NCBI GenBank assembly: GCA_023151255.1
Contig: JAKLJG010000012.1
Span: 17,217-81,216, forward strand
DNA length: 64,000 bases
Direction of reading: 5' to 3'
From: Cyclobacteriaceae bacterium
Lineage (GTDB): Bacteria; Bacteroidota; Bacteroidia; Cytophagales; Cyclobacteriaceae
Shown here: one piece after another, positions 51,001-59,600 of the stretch
Numbering within the stretch: position 1 is the stretch's first letter
Layout of the letters: every line of letters starts with the position of its first letter
Translations under genes and position numbers: made by a program
The notes under the pieces: generated by a model
Told to the model about the DNA's origin: nothing
Database searches by the model: none
Seen by the model: the letters and a program-made list of their open reading frames with translations, nothing else

Positions 51001-52996
51001 AACCGAAGGTTGGGCACAGTTGCATTTTCCGCAGTACCTTAAAAACAGTTCGGTTGGATTAGTGAAAGATGCCGAGTTACGCCTGCTGAAATTTGAAGAG
51101 AGCACCATTTCGGTTGACCTCCACACCTTCGGCAGCAACCACCCCGCACCGCACACCGCTGTTTCGGTAAAAATCAACGGCAGCGAGTACAACCCGTCAA
51201 CCTTTGTGGCCGTATGCCGCGACAACACCATTAACCTGATTGCGTTCGACCGCCATTCTACAATTCCCTATGCCGGTCTGGAGCTTAACCCGTTTATCGG
51301 ACTGGCGTGTGGAAGAAGACCGCAGGTAATTAACAGTTTCAAGCCAAACGAACTGGTAACAGGCCTTGGCAATGATATTTTTCAGTACATGGCCAACGTA
51401 TCCGATGGTGATTCAGTGGTGGTGTTTTCCATTGGTGATGCAGGATATTCCTCGTGGCCCACTGCTGCAAAACTTCAGTTTGAACTGATAGGTATTTCAA
51501 CTGCTCAGATAAATTCACTTCAGCCCGGTGAGCCGGTGGTGTTCTTTGGAAAAAAAGGCTCCTTACCTGGTACTGCACGTATGTACCGGCCGGCTGCGGC
51601 ACCCGTAAACGAACAGGAACTTTTGGTGAGTGGCACCATCAGCGGAGGGTTTAGTGCAGGAACGATGACTAGCACACGCATCGGGCCGGCAACAGCGTGG
51701 CAAAGTTTTACAGCACAAGCTGTGTTTTCCGAATTTCCGGTAACGGATTTGTACCGCTTTAATATATATGGACTAAACCTGCAGGGCCAGTCTGATTTGC
51801 TTGTGCTTGATGCAGGCCATGCTGTTGATCTTTCCTTTATTAATGCCGAGCAATACCCTTACCTCCAGGTTGAATATCATGCGGAAGATGCAACCAACCT
51901 TACCCCGCCCCAGTTAAATAAATGGCTCGTGTTGTACACCCCTGTAGCTGAAGGCGTGCTTACTTATGCTGGCGATGCCGGGCCTGTTACATTACACAAG
52001 GGCGAGACCTGGACAGGGAATTACGGATTTAAAAACATCTCGCAGAAAAATTTTTCCGATTCGCTTACCGTGCGGATGGAGGTATTTAATCAGCAAGGCC
52101 TGAGCAGTGACTTGCGTATGGTAAAAATTAAAGCACCCGCACCTGGTGAAACCACTCCGTTTACATTTACTGTTAATACACTTGAAAAAAGTGGACTGAA
52201 CGATGTAAAAGTCTTTGTAAACCCGCGCATAGTGGCAGAGCAATATTATGAAAACAACGTGCTGGAACTATACGACCACCTCGATGTACAGGCCGATGTA
52301 TTTAACCCCGTGCTGGAAGTAACCATTGACGGTCGCTACTTGCAAAATGGTGACTATGTTTCTCCTAATCCGAAAATCAATATCAGGTTATGGGACGAAA
52401 ATTCGCTGATTAAAAAAACCGATACGCTGGGTGTGAAAATATTTCTAACCTATCCGGGTGAACCGGGACCGACACCCATTTACTTCAGCCGTGCGGATGT
52501 GGCCTGGTTTGCTCAAACGGACAATGAAGATTTCAGCGTTCAGTTTTCGCCTCAGAACCTACCAGAGGGTGAATACACACTGCGGATTGAAGCCCGCGAT
52601 GCGCGGAATAATGCCAGCGGAGCCGAGCCGTATACAATAACGTTCAACGTACGGTATGAGCAGACTGCCTTGTTGCTGGCGCCCTATCCTAACCCCATGT
52701 CCTCTACCGTTTCGTTTGTGCTGGTGCTCTCCGGTGAAACTACGCCTGATAAACTGGTGCTTGATGTTTTTAACAGCAGTGGTCAGCCTGTACGATCAGT
52801 TGAGTTTGGCGACTTTGTGATTGGCACCAACCGGCTGGTATGGGATGGAACCGATGGCCGGGGTAATGCGCTGGCAAATGGATTATACCTGTACAGAGTA
52901 AGGCTAATCAGTAACGGAGCACCTGTTGATTTAAAGATACCGGAAGGCGAACGCTTTCTGAAAAATGGATATGGGAAGTTGATAGTAGCGCGGTAG
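48020..52996 (+). CDS. Giant C25-family cysteine peptidase, PorU2-like, type IX secretion substrate or sortase
   Basis: A 1658-residue exported protein (signal MIWRGLALFFTLVAVVPAFSQ). An N-terminal beta domain (from FYYKIPVAQTGLYRITY) is followed by a gingipain-type C25 domain at about 400-760, with catalytic His636 in FFGHSSPTT and Cys670 in INGCNSADFF. Later there are CARDB-like beta repeats. The last 100 residues resemble a type IX sorting/FlgD-like domain (APYPNPMSSTVSF, VWDGTDGRGNALANGLYLY). The length matches the PorU2 group rather than PorU (about 1150 residues). Its substrate is unknown. No porV gene lies next to it. Confidence 0.85.
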   Translation: MIWRGLALFFTLVAVVPAFSQHGNEWIRFNQFYYKIPVAQTGLYRITYNDLQTAGFPVGSVDPRRLQLFHRGEEQAIYLEGEADAVFNESDYIEFFGVKNDGTPDAPLYKPAAHQPHPYHNLFNDTTWYFLTYNLLQAGKRMPVIWEVNVTGIPKETSHVHENLVVLSNQYATGIGYGAAPNNFIQNTFFDLGEGWTGTLLRQNEQTDYVLTNLTNQVQADGTPVLQVQVVSRADVLNRVEIYAGPNTAGLRLLTAQNFSGFTPVTLTLPLNWTDIGGDGNMTVRVRALSQGAGAARLSASYIKLNFPQSYNASGATEKFFNLNENPSGKSYIEVQSPPAGARLFDVTDPANVTWYNPPTPASPIHPVISGTSVTRKLFLTTLARSVTGIKRVYFRQINPADHDYIIISHPLLRQPAGSYADPVKAYAEYRASVEGGSYDTLIVNIGQLYDQFAYGETTPLAIYRFMKFFTDTNVPQYLFIIGKGLDPSWNYFRNPNASEFAVHKNLVPSAGMPASDMYFTIGLAGSTYEPAVPTGRISTTSAAQVAAYLNKVKEMEAQPFDALWRKQLIHLSGGIAAGETDAFRIFLEQYGEIAKGPYLGASIKAQAKNTTEVGELINIAEEVNSGTNLITFFGHSSPTTNDFEIGFVTDPLLGYNNPGKYPMFLINGCNSADFFTTTLRWGEDWVLAANKGALGFMAHTSFGYTATLRKYSDTFYNVAYGDSVYIKTGVGDIQKEVARRYMLTSPPTEINLTQVSQMLLLGDPAVKVFGATKPDYEVSSNALAVESLDGEPVTALTNEFSLRFIVRNLGQARPDLLAVRVTRIFNDNSTESYDTLYQPVYHADTVSFVIRQQKNKGFGNNTFRVELDPYNQYTELNEENNTAELNLFIPLNITRNLFPHDFAIVNSTTPKLIFSSTDILGAARDFELQVDTLNTFNSPYLKQFEVNGVIAEMTIDLIAQDSLVYYWRTRFKDPQPGESTDWVQSSFSYIAGSTEGWAQLHFPQYLKNSSVGLVKDAELRLLKFEESTISVDLHTFGSNHPAPHTAVSVKINGSEYNPSTFVAVCRDNTINLIAFDRHSTIPYAGLELNPFIGLACGRRPQVINSFKPNELVTGLGNDIFQYMANVSDGDSVVVFSIGDAGYSSWPTAAKLQFELIGISTAQINSLQPGEPVVFFGKKGSLPGTARMYRPAAAPVNEQELLVSGTISGGFSAGTMTSTRIGPATAWQSFTAQAVFSEFPVTDLYRFNIYGLNLQGQSDLLVLDAGHAVDLSFINAEQYPYLQVEYHAEDATNLTPPQLNKWLVLYTPVAEGVLTYAGDAGPVTLHKGETWTGNYGFKNISQKNFSDSLTVRMEVFNQQGLSSDLRMVKIKAPAPGETTPFTFTVNTLEKSGLNDVKVFVNPRIVAEQYYENNVLELYDHLDVQADVFNPVLEVTIDGRYLQNGDYVSPNPKINIRLWDENSLIKKTDTLGVKIFLTYPGEPGPTPIYFSRADVAWFAQTDNEDFSVQFSPQNLPEGEYTLRIEARDARNNASGAEPYTITFNVRYEQTALLLAPYPNPMSSTVSFVLVLSGETTPDKLVLDVFNSSGQPVRSVEFGDFVIGTNRLVWDGTDGRGNALANGLYLYRVRLISNGAPVDLKIPEGERFLKNGYGKLIVAR

Positions 52997-52999
52997 ATG

Positions 53000-54427
53000 C
53001 TAAACCTTAGCCGTTTTCCATCCACCTCTGGAAAAGAGCCATAGCGTGAAAAGTCCTACCGAAGTTTCGGAAATAAACACACCCCAGAAAACACCCGATT
53101 GCTGCCAGTTTAAGTGAATGGCCAGGAACCACGACAGCGGTATCTGGATGAGCCAGAAAAACACCACGTTTATTTTTGTCGGGGTTTGCGTATCGCCTGC
53201 ACCGTTAAAGGCCTGTACCGAAACCATCCACCACCCGTATACAAACAGCGAGTAGGAGAGTATGCGCAGCCATTCGGCTCCAACCGCAATCACCTGCGTA
53301 TCGGTGGTGAAAATTCCCATAAGGGTATTGTTGAAGAAAAAATACACAAACGAAACCCCCACCAGGAAAACCATATTATAGCCACCAATTTTCCATACGG
53401 TCGATTCGGCCCGCTCAGGATTGCCGGCACCGAGGTTTTGCCCCACCAGTGTGGCTGCTGCATTGGACAGTCCCCAGGCTGGCATCATGGTAAACATCAT
53501 CAGCCGGATGGCAATGGTTGAGCCGGCTACTGCTTCGCTGCCAATCTCCGACAGGATGCGCATCAGGAAAATCCACGAGGTCATGGCCACAATCATCTGG
53601 CCAATACCGCCCAGCGAAGTGCGAAAAATATTGAGGATGATTTTTGCATCCCAAACCAGCTGGGTGTAAGTGGCTTTGATATGCTTTCCGCCATGAAACA
53701 GCGTGTACAACTGCACCAGCACCCCTGCACCGCGACCGATGTTGGTAGCCATGGCCGCACCTTCAATGCCAAACGCAGGTATAAATCCCCAACCGAAAAT
53801 CAGCAACGGATCCAACAGGATATTAATGCCATTAGCAATCCATAACACACGCATGGCAATGGCGGCATCGCCCGCTCCGCGAAATACAGCATTGATGATA
53901 AACAGTAACATAATCACAGCATTGCCACCCAACATCCATTGGGTGTAGCGGTAGCCTTCGGTTAGCGCCCAGGCATCGGCACCCATCAGTTGAAGCAATT
54001 CTTTTGCGTAGAATATTCCGGCAATGGCGAATGGCAATGATGCGAGTATTCCAAGGAAGATGGATTGAATGGCTGAGCGGCCTGCCGCTTCGTTGTTTTT
54101 CTCGCCAACCCTTCGGGCAATAATGGCCGTTACAGCCGTGGCCAATCCCATGGCAATGGAGTACAACAGAAACAGGTAGGTTTCGGTGAGGCCCACAGTG
54201 GCTACTGCCGATGGCCCCAGTTTTCCCACGAAGAAAATATCAACAACAGCAAAGGTTGATTCCATGACCAGTTCCAGGATCATCGGAACAGCCAGCAGGA
54301 AAATGGCCCGTTTAATACCTATTTGCGTGTAGTCGGCTTCGGTGCCGCTCATGGCATTTTTCAGTTCCTGCCAAATGGATGCACGCACAGGGGCAGTAGG
54401 ATTGGATGTGGGGATTTCTTGTTGCAT
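53000..54427 (-). CDS. MATE-family multidrug/Na+ efflux transporter
   Basis: A 475-residue polytopic protein with twelve membrane helices in two halves. Family segments are visible: KRAIFLLAVPMILELVMEST, ITAIIARRVGEKNNEAAG, GNAVIMLLFIINAVFRGAGD, and, in the second half, AWGLSNAAATLVGQNLGAG. It expels cationic drugs or metabolites in exchange for Na+ or H+, which fits an organism with a Na+-pumping NQR. It is convergent with the peptidase gene, three bases apart. Confidence 0.9.
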   Translation of the reverse strand: MQQEIPTSNPTAPVRASIWQELKNAMSGTEADYTQIGIKRAIFLLAVPMILELVMESTFAVVDIFFVGKLGPSAVATVGLTETYLFLLYSIAMGLATAVTAIIARRVGEKNNEAAGRSAIQSIFLGILASLPFAIAGIFYAKELLQLMGADAWALTEGYRYTQWMLGGNAVIMLLFIINAVFRGAGDAAIAMRVLWIANGINILLDPLLIFGWGFIPAFGIEGAAMATNIGRGAGVLVQLYTLFHGGKHIKATYTQLVWDAKIILNIFRTSLGGIGQMIVAMTSWIFLMRILSEIGSEAVAGSTIAIRLMMFTMMPAWGLSNAAATLVGQNLGAGNPERAESTVWKIGGYNMVFLVGVSFVYFFFNNTLMGIFTTDTQVIAVGAEWLRILSYSLFVYGWWMVSVQAFNGAGDTQTPTKINVVFFWLIQIPLSWFLAIHLNWQQSGVFWGVFISETSVGLFTLWLFSRGGWKTAKV

Positions 54428-54556
54428 AGTGGCGTGTTAATTTTAAAGGTACGGGCTTTAATGACAAACGTTACCGGATTGATAAGAAAGTTTTATAAAT
54501 TTTATCAGGAATTAAATGGTCTGTTTGATGTTTGGTGGTATTGGTACCTTAGCACA

Positions 54557-55042
54557 ATGGATTTAAAGGAATTTAACAAATATTCACATAATCGTTCTGA
54601 TCAAAACAGGAGATTCCTTCGGAAACTACAAAACAGCAATCCGCGTAAAGTGGATGAAGCCTTTCACCGCCTGCACGATGAGGTATTTGAACAAACCGAT
54701 TGCCTTGCCTGTGCCAATTGTTGTAAAACAACAAGTCCTATTTTTTACCAAAACGATATTGAACGTGCAGCAAGGTCATTACGAATAAAGCCCGGTGATT
54801 TTGTAACAAAATACCTTCGTGTTGATGAGGATAATGATTTTGTATTGCAGTCAACGCCCTGTCCTTTTCTGCTTGCCGATAACCGTTGTCAAATCTATAC
54901 CGAGCGGCCCAAAGCCTGCCGGGAGTATCCGCACACCAACCGGAAAAAGATAGTGCAGATAATGGATTTAACCTATAAGAATACACTTGTTTGTCCGGCA
55001 GTTTTAGAAATGGTAGAGCGGATGAAGCATTTGAATATTTGA
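54557..55042 (+). CDS. YkgJ-family cysteine-cluster protein
   Basis: A 161-residue cytoplasmic protein (ATG 54557, MDLKEFNKYSHNRS; the longer frame upstream is antisense to the MATE gene and is rejected). The signature CLACANCCKTTSPIF (CxxCxxCC) is followed later by PCPFLLADNRC, ERPKACREYP and CPAVLEM. This pattern is thought to bind zinc or an iron-sulfur cluster. The biological role of the family is not established. It precedes the P1 peptidase by 30 bases. Confidence 0.85.
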   Translation: MDLKEFNKYSHNRSDQNRRFLRKLQNSNPRKVDEAFHRLHDEVFEQTDCLACANCCKTTSPIFYQNDIERAARSLRIKPGDFVTKYLRVDEDNDFVLQSTPCPFLLADNRCQIYTERPKACREYPHTNRKKIVQIMDLTYKNTLVCPAVLEMVERMKHLNI

Positions 55043-55043
55043 T

Positions 55044-55072
55044 CTTGAATTTTGAACCTTGAATTTTGAATA
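55044..55072. repeat. Short AT-rich tandem repeat
   Basis: Units of TTGAATTTTGAA follow each other between the YkgJ-like and P1-peptidase genes. Low-complexity intergenic repeat of unknown role. Confidence 0.35.
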
Positions 55073-56215
55073 ATGAATCTTATAAGCAGAGCCTGTATTT
55101 TTGTAATGGTGCTGGCTGCGGCCTTAGCGGAAACTTCAGGCCAAATCCGGGCGCGCGATCTGGGCATTACTATCGGAGTGCTGCCCACCGGTAAATTCAA
55201 TGCCATAACCGATGTTGCGGGTGTACAGGTCGGACATACAACTCTAATAGAAGGAAGTTCAATCCGCACAGGTGTTACAGCCATTTTGCCGCATAGCGAG
55301 AATATTTTCCAGGAGAAAGTACCCGCTGCCATTTTTGTGGGCAACGGATTTGGAAAACTGACTGGTAGCACCCAGGTGAAGGAACTCGGCAATATGGAAA
55401 CCCCCATCATTCTTACCAATACATTGAGTGTTTCCGCTAGCATGGAGGCGGTTATCGATTATACACTGCGACAGAACGGCAATGAAAATGTGCAATCGGT
55501 GAATGCTGTTGTAGGCGAAACCAACGATGGTTACCTGAATGATATACGTGGCAGACACATTACCCGGCAGCATGTGCTGGATGCAATTGCTGTGGCTTCT
55601 GCCGGTCCGGTAAAAGAAGGAAATGTGGGTGCCGGTACGGGTACCGTATGTTTTGGGTTTAAAGGAGGCATTGGCACCTCTTCGCGTGTACTGCCCGAAA
55701 ACCTGGGCAGCTACACGGTAGGCGTGCTGGTACAAACCAATTTTGGCGGTGTTTTGCAGATTGATGGCGCCCCGGTTGGGGAGGAGTTGAAAAAATTTTA
55801 TTTGAAAGATCAACTCACTGAAAAGGCCGATGGTTCCTGTATGATTATAGTGGCTACCGATGCTCCCCTGGATGCCCGCAACCTGGAGCGGCTTGCGCAG
55901 CGTGCCATGATGGGCTTAGCCAAAACCGGAGGTATTGGCAGCAACGGTAGTGGTGATTATGTGATTAGTTTTTCAACGAACCCGCGGGTAAGGATTAAGC
56001 ATGAGAAGGCGGGCTTATCGGATACAACAGTTTATGTTCGAAACGATGCCATGTCGCCCCTGTTTATGGCCACAATCGAAGCAACCGAGGAAGCAATCAT
56101 CAATTCGTTGTTTGCAGCCGAAAGGATGACCGGGAAAGACGGTCGAAAAGTAGAAGCATTGCCTCGCCAGGAGGTTCTGGCAATTTTGAGGAAATATGGT
56201 GTGGTGAATAAATAA
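55073..56215 (+). CDS. P1/DmpA-family aminopeptidase (self-cleaving)
   Basis: A 380-residue exported N-terminal-nucleophile hydrolase (signal peptide to about residue 23). It has the family sequence DLGITIGVLPTGKFNAITDV and later VGAGTGTVCFGFKGGIG. The predicted autocleavage site is Gly254-Ser255 in ADGSCMIIVATDAPL, which agrees with the known Gly-Ser cleavage site of DmpA. The N-terminal Ser of the second chain would be the nucleophile. It removes N-terminal amino acids, often D- or beta-amino acids, in the periplasm. A terminator follows. Confidence 0.85.
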   Translation: MNLISRACIFVMVLAAALAETSGQIRARDLGITIGVLPTGKFNAITDVAGVQVGHTTLIEGSSIRTGVTAILPHSENIFQEKVPAAIFVGNGFGKLTGSTQVKELGNMETPIILTNTLSVSASMEAVIDYTLRQNGNENVQSVNAVVGETNDGYLNDIRGRHITRQHVLDAIAVASAGPVKEGNVGAGTGTVCFGFKGGIGTSSRVLPENLGSYTVGVLVQTNFGGVLQIDGAPVGEELKKFYLKDQLTEKADGSCMIIVATDAPLDARNLERLAQRAMMGLAKTGGIGSNGSGDYVISFSTNPRVRIKHEKAGLSDTTVYVRNDAMSPLFMATIEATEEAIINSLFAAERMTGKDGRKVEALPRQEVLAILRKYGVVNK

Positions 56216-56242
56216 AAAAGTGGCCGGCTTTGATTCGGCCAC
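56208..56242 (-). terminator. Terminator between the P1 peptidase and trxA
   Basis: Stem GTGGCCG (56220-56226) and CGGCCAC (56236-56242) with a nine-base loop. On the reverse strand it is followed by TTTTTTATTTATT, so it ends trxA. Its A-rich side makes it weaker for the + strand gene. Confidence 0.75.
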
Positions 56243-56257
56243 CCGTTTAAGATTCTT

Positions 56258-56581
56258 TTAAGCTACCTGAGCCGCCAGTTTTTGAGAGAGTACCGATTTA
56301 GGCACAGCACCCACCTGTTTATCAACCACCTGGCCGTTTTTAAATACAAGCAGCGTAGGTATTGAACGGATGCCGAATTTGGCTGCTGTCTGCGGGTTTT
56401 CGTCCACATTCAGTTTTGCAACCACGGCTTTGCCATCGTAGTCGCCAGCCAGTTCTTCCACAATGGGGCCTATCATTTTGCAAGGTCCGCACCATTCGGC
56501 CCAAAAGTCAACCAATACGGGCTTATCGGTTTTTACAATCTGATCGAAATTAGAGTCGTTGAGTTCAATCGTTTTTCCCAT
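56258..56581 (-). CDS. trxA: Thioredoxin
   Basis: Cytoplasmic dithiol reductant (107 residues). The active site WCGPCK is at Cys31 and Cys34, preceded by VLVDFWAEW. The cis-proline segment is IRSIPTLLVFKNG and the C-terminal GAVPKSVLSQKL closes the fold. All canonical residues are present. It is 28 bases downstream of dnaE on the same strand, with its own -7 box inside the dnaE end, so it may be made from both promoters. Confidence 0.95.
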   Translation of the reverse strand: MGKTIELNDSNFDQIVKTDKPVLVDFWAEWCGPCKMIGPIVEELAGDYDGKAVVAKLNVDENPQTAAKFGIRSIPTLLVFKNGQVVDKQVGAVPKSVLSQKLAAQVA

Positions 56582-56609
56582 GATAATGATGTTGTGAATT
56601 TATGCTGTT

Positions 56610-59600
56610 TTAAAGTTCTGTTGTTTCCAACACAAAGGTAGAAGAATTTGTTCCATCTTCTGCAAGTTCAGGTACAGGTTCAGTAACAATGGCGTCAGCC
56701 AACCAGCGTAACCCTGTCTTGTCAGTAATTATCCCGATTTCACCCAGTTTTTTAAATGCCTGGATAACCGTAGTGGAAGCATTAACCCGGTAGGTACGCG
56801 ATAGTAATTCAGTTAGGATGGACTCATGTTCATCCAGGATATGCAAATGAAAGGAGGAATTTCCCGGATTCTTTTTAACAATCTCTTCAATTGTTAAAAT
56901 AAGTTCCGGGTTAATGGCCTGCAGCGGAAGTTTTAAAGCAATACCCTGAACGCGTTTTTCGGCCAGGTCGTGCAGGCTTTCAATGTTGCGTATCTGGAAC
57001 TCCAGGTTCATGTTTCCCCAGTTGTTTCGTTGTACTGTGCCTTCAACAAAGAGAAACCACCCCTGCGACATAAAGTTTTTGTATTTCTGATACTGTTCGC
57101 CAAACAGGGTAAACGTAAAACTACCCGAGTAATCCTCAAGGGTGAACTTACCGAATGGTCTGCCGTTTTTGGTCATCCGGTGTTCTACCAAAGTAACAAT
57201 ACCGCACACCTTTTTTTCCTGGTTTTCAATTTTCTCAAGGTCGGTAAGCTGGCTGCACATGGCATTGCAGAACGCGCTGATCTCAAAACGGAAATTATCA
57301 AGCGGATGGCCGGAAATGTAAATACCGATAACCTCTTTTTCCAGGTTCAGCTTTTCCAGTTCGCTAAATGGTTCAATGGCTTCTACTTTAGGCTTGGGCA
57401 TTACCGTGCCGGTAGCCGCGCCAAACAAACTTACCTGTGCACTGAGTTCTTCCTGCTGCGATTTGCCTGCATATTTAATGGCTTTTTCAATCAGGCTGGG
57501 CTCGCCATTGTTTGAATAAATGTATTGCCTTCGGTGGATGCCCTGGAAGCAATCGAAAGCTCCGGAGAGGGCAAAACACTCAAAGGTTTTTTTATTAACG
57601 GCACGCTGGTTAACCCGTTTGGCAAAATCAAAGATGTCTTGAAAAGGGCCGCGAGTATCACGTTCCTGGATAATGGCTTCAACGGCTGCTTCACCGGCTC
57701 CTTTAATGGCTCCAAGGCCGAAGCGGATTTCACCCTGTTGGTTAACGGCAAAATATACTCCTGATTCATTGATGTGTGGCCCGAGCACTTTAATGCCCAT
57801 GTTGCGGCATTCTTCAATAAAAAAAGTAACCTTATCGAGGTTGCTTTGCGAGTGGGTGAGCACGGCCGCCATGTACTCGGCAGGGTAGTTTGCTTTGAGG
57901 TAGGCCGTTTGGTAGGCCACCAATGAATAGCAGGTTGAGTGCGATTTATTAAATGCATATTGCGCAAACGCTTCCCAATCACTCCAGATTTTCTCGCAGG
58001 TGGCTTGCGGATGGCCATTTGCCTTACAGCCTTCAAGGAATTTATCCTTCATCTTATCCAGCACACTCTTTTGTTTTTTGCCCATGGCTTTTCGCAAAAT
58101 GTCTGCATCGCCTTTGCTGAAACCAGCCAGTTTTTGCGAGAGCAGCATCACCTGTTCCTGATAAACCGTAATGCCGTACGTTTCGGCCAGGTATTCTTCC
58201 ATTTCGGGCAGGTCGAACTTCATGGCCTGCTGCCCGCGTTTGCGGGCGATAAATTCAGGAATGTACTCCATCGGTCCGGGCCGGTAAAGCGCATTCATGG
58301 CAATAAGATCTTCAAACTTATCGGGCTTGAGTTGCCGCAGGTATTTTTGCATGCCGGCACTTTCGAACTGAAACGTGCCAGTGGTTTCACCGCGCTGGTA
58401 GAGTTGGTAGGTCTTTTCATCATCCAGCGGGATGGCCTCTATATCAATATCAATACCCCTGCTCTTCTTTATGTTTTTCAAGGCCGTTTTGATAATGGTA
58501 AGTGTAGTCAGACCAAGAAAATCCATTTTGAGCAGGCCGGCACTTTCAACTACGCTGTTATCAAACTGGGTAACCAGCATGGCGGAGTCTTTGGCAGTGG
58601 CCACCGGCACAAAGCTGGCCAGTTCATCGGGCGTGATGATTACACCGCAGGCATGGGTTCCGGTGTTTCGCACAGACCCTTCAATGATCATTGCTTGTTT
58701 TAATACTTCGGCACGCAGGTCGTTTCCTTTCCGGATGATGTCCAGATCTTTTATTTCAGTAAAAGCAGCATCCAGTGTAGTACCGGGCCGCTCAGGAACC
58801 ATCTTTGCCAGCAGGTTTGCTTCGGAGAGGGGGAGATCCATTACCCGCGCACAATCGCGAATGGAGGATTTAGCTGCCATGGTACCGTAGGTAATTATTT
58901 GTGCAACCTGATCCTTGCCGTACTTTTCAATAACATACTGAAGCACCTTTTCACGCCCTTCATCGTCAAAGTCAATATCAATATCAGGAAGAGAAACCCG
59001 GTCGGGGTTAAGAAAACGTTCAAAAAGCAAGTCGTACTGAATAGGGTCAACGTTGGTAATGCCGGTGCAATAGGCCACTACTGAGCCGGCTGCCGATCCG
59101 CGGCCTGGGCCCACAGAAACACCCATTTCGCGCGCTTTCGTGGTGAGGTCTTGCACAATCAGAAAATACCCGGGATACCCGGTTTTGCGGATGGTTTCCA
59201 GTTCAAACTCAATGCGGTCTTTTATTTCCGGGGTTAGCTCACCGTACCGTTTTTTTGCCCCGGCATAGGTAAGATGTCGCAAATAGTCGTCTTCGGTTTT
59301 GAACCCTTCCGGAATATCAAATTTTGGCAAGACTACTTTCCGCTCCAGTGTGTAGGTCTCTATTTTTTGAATGATTTCGCTGATGGTTGTGATGGACTCG
59401 GGTAAATCGCGGAAGATGGATTTCATTTCCTCCTGCGATTTGAAGTAATATTCATCGTTGGGCAGCCCGTAACGAAATCCCCTGCCCGATCCTTTTGGTG
59501 TATTTAGTTTTTCGTTTTCGCCAATGCATACCAGCACATCCTGCGCCTTGGATTCCTGTTTTCCGAGATAAAAAACTTCATTGGCGGCAAAATACTTAAC

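Noticed and set aside
54323..54556. Long N-terminal extension of the YkgJ-like protein
   Set aside because: It is antisense to the start of the MATE gene; the ATG at 54557 begins the family-like sequence.
57939..58703. 254-residue frame opposite dnaE
   Set aside because: Antisense to the polymerase catalytic region, which is unmistakable.
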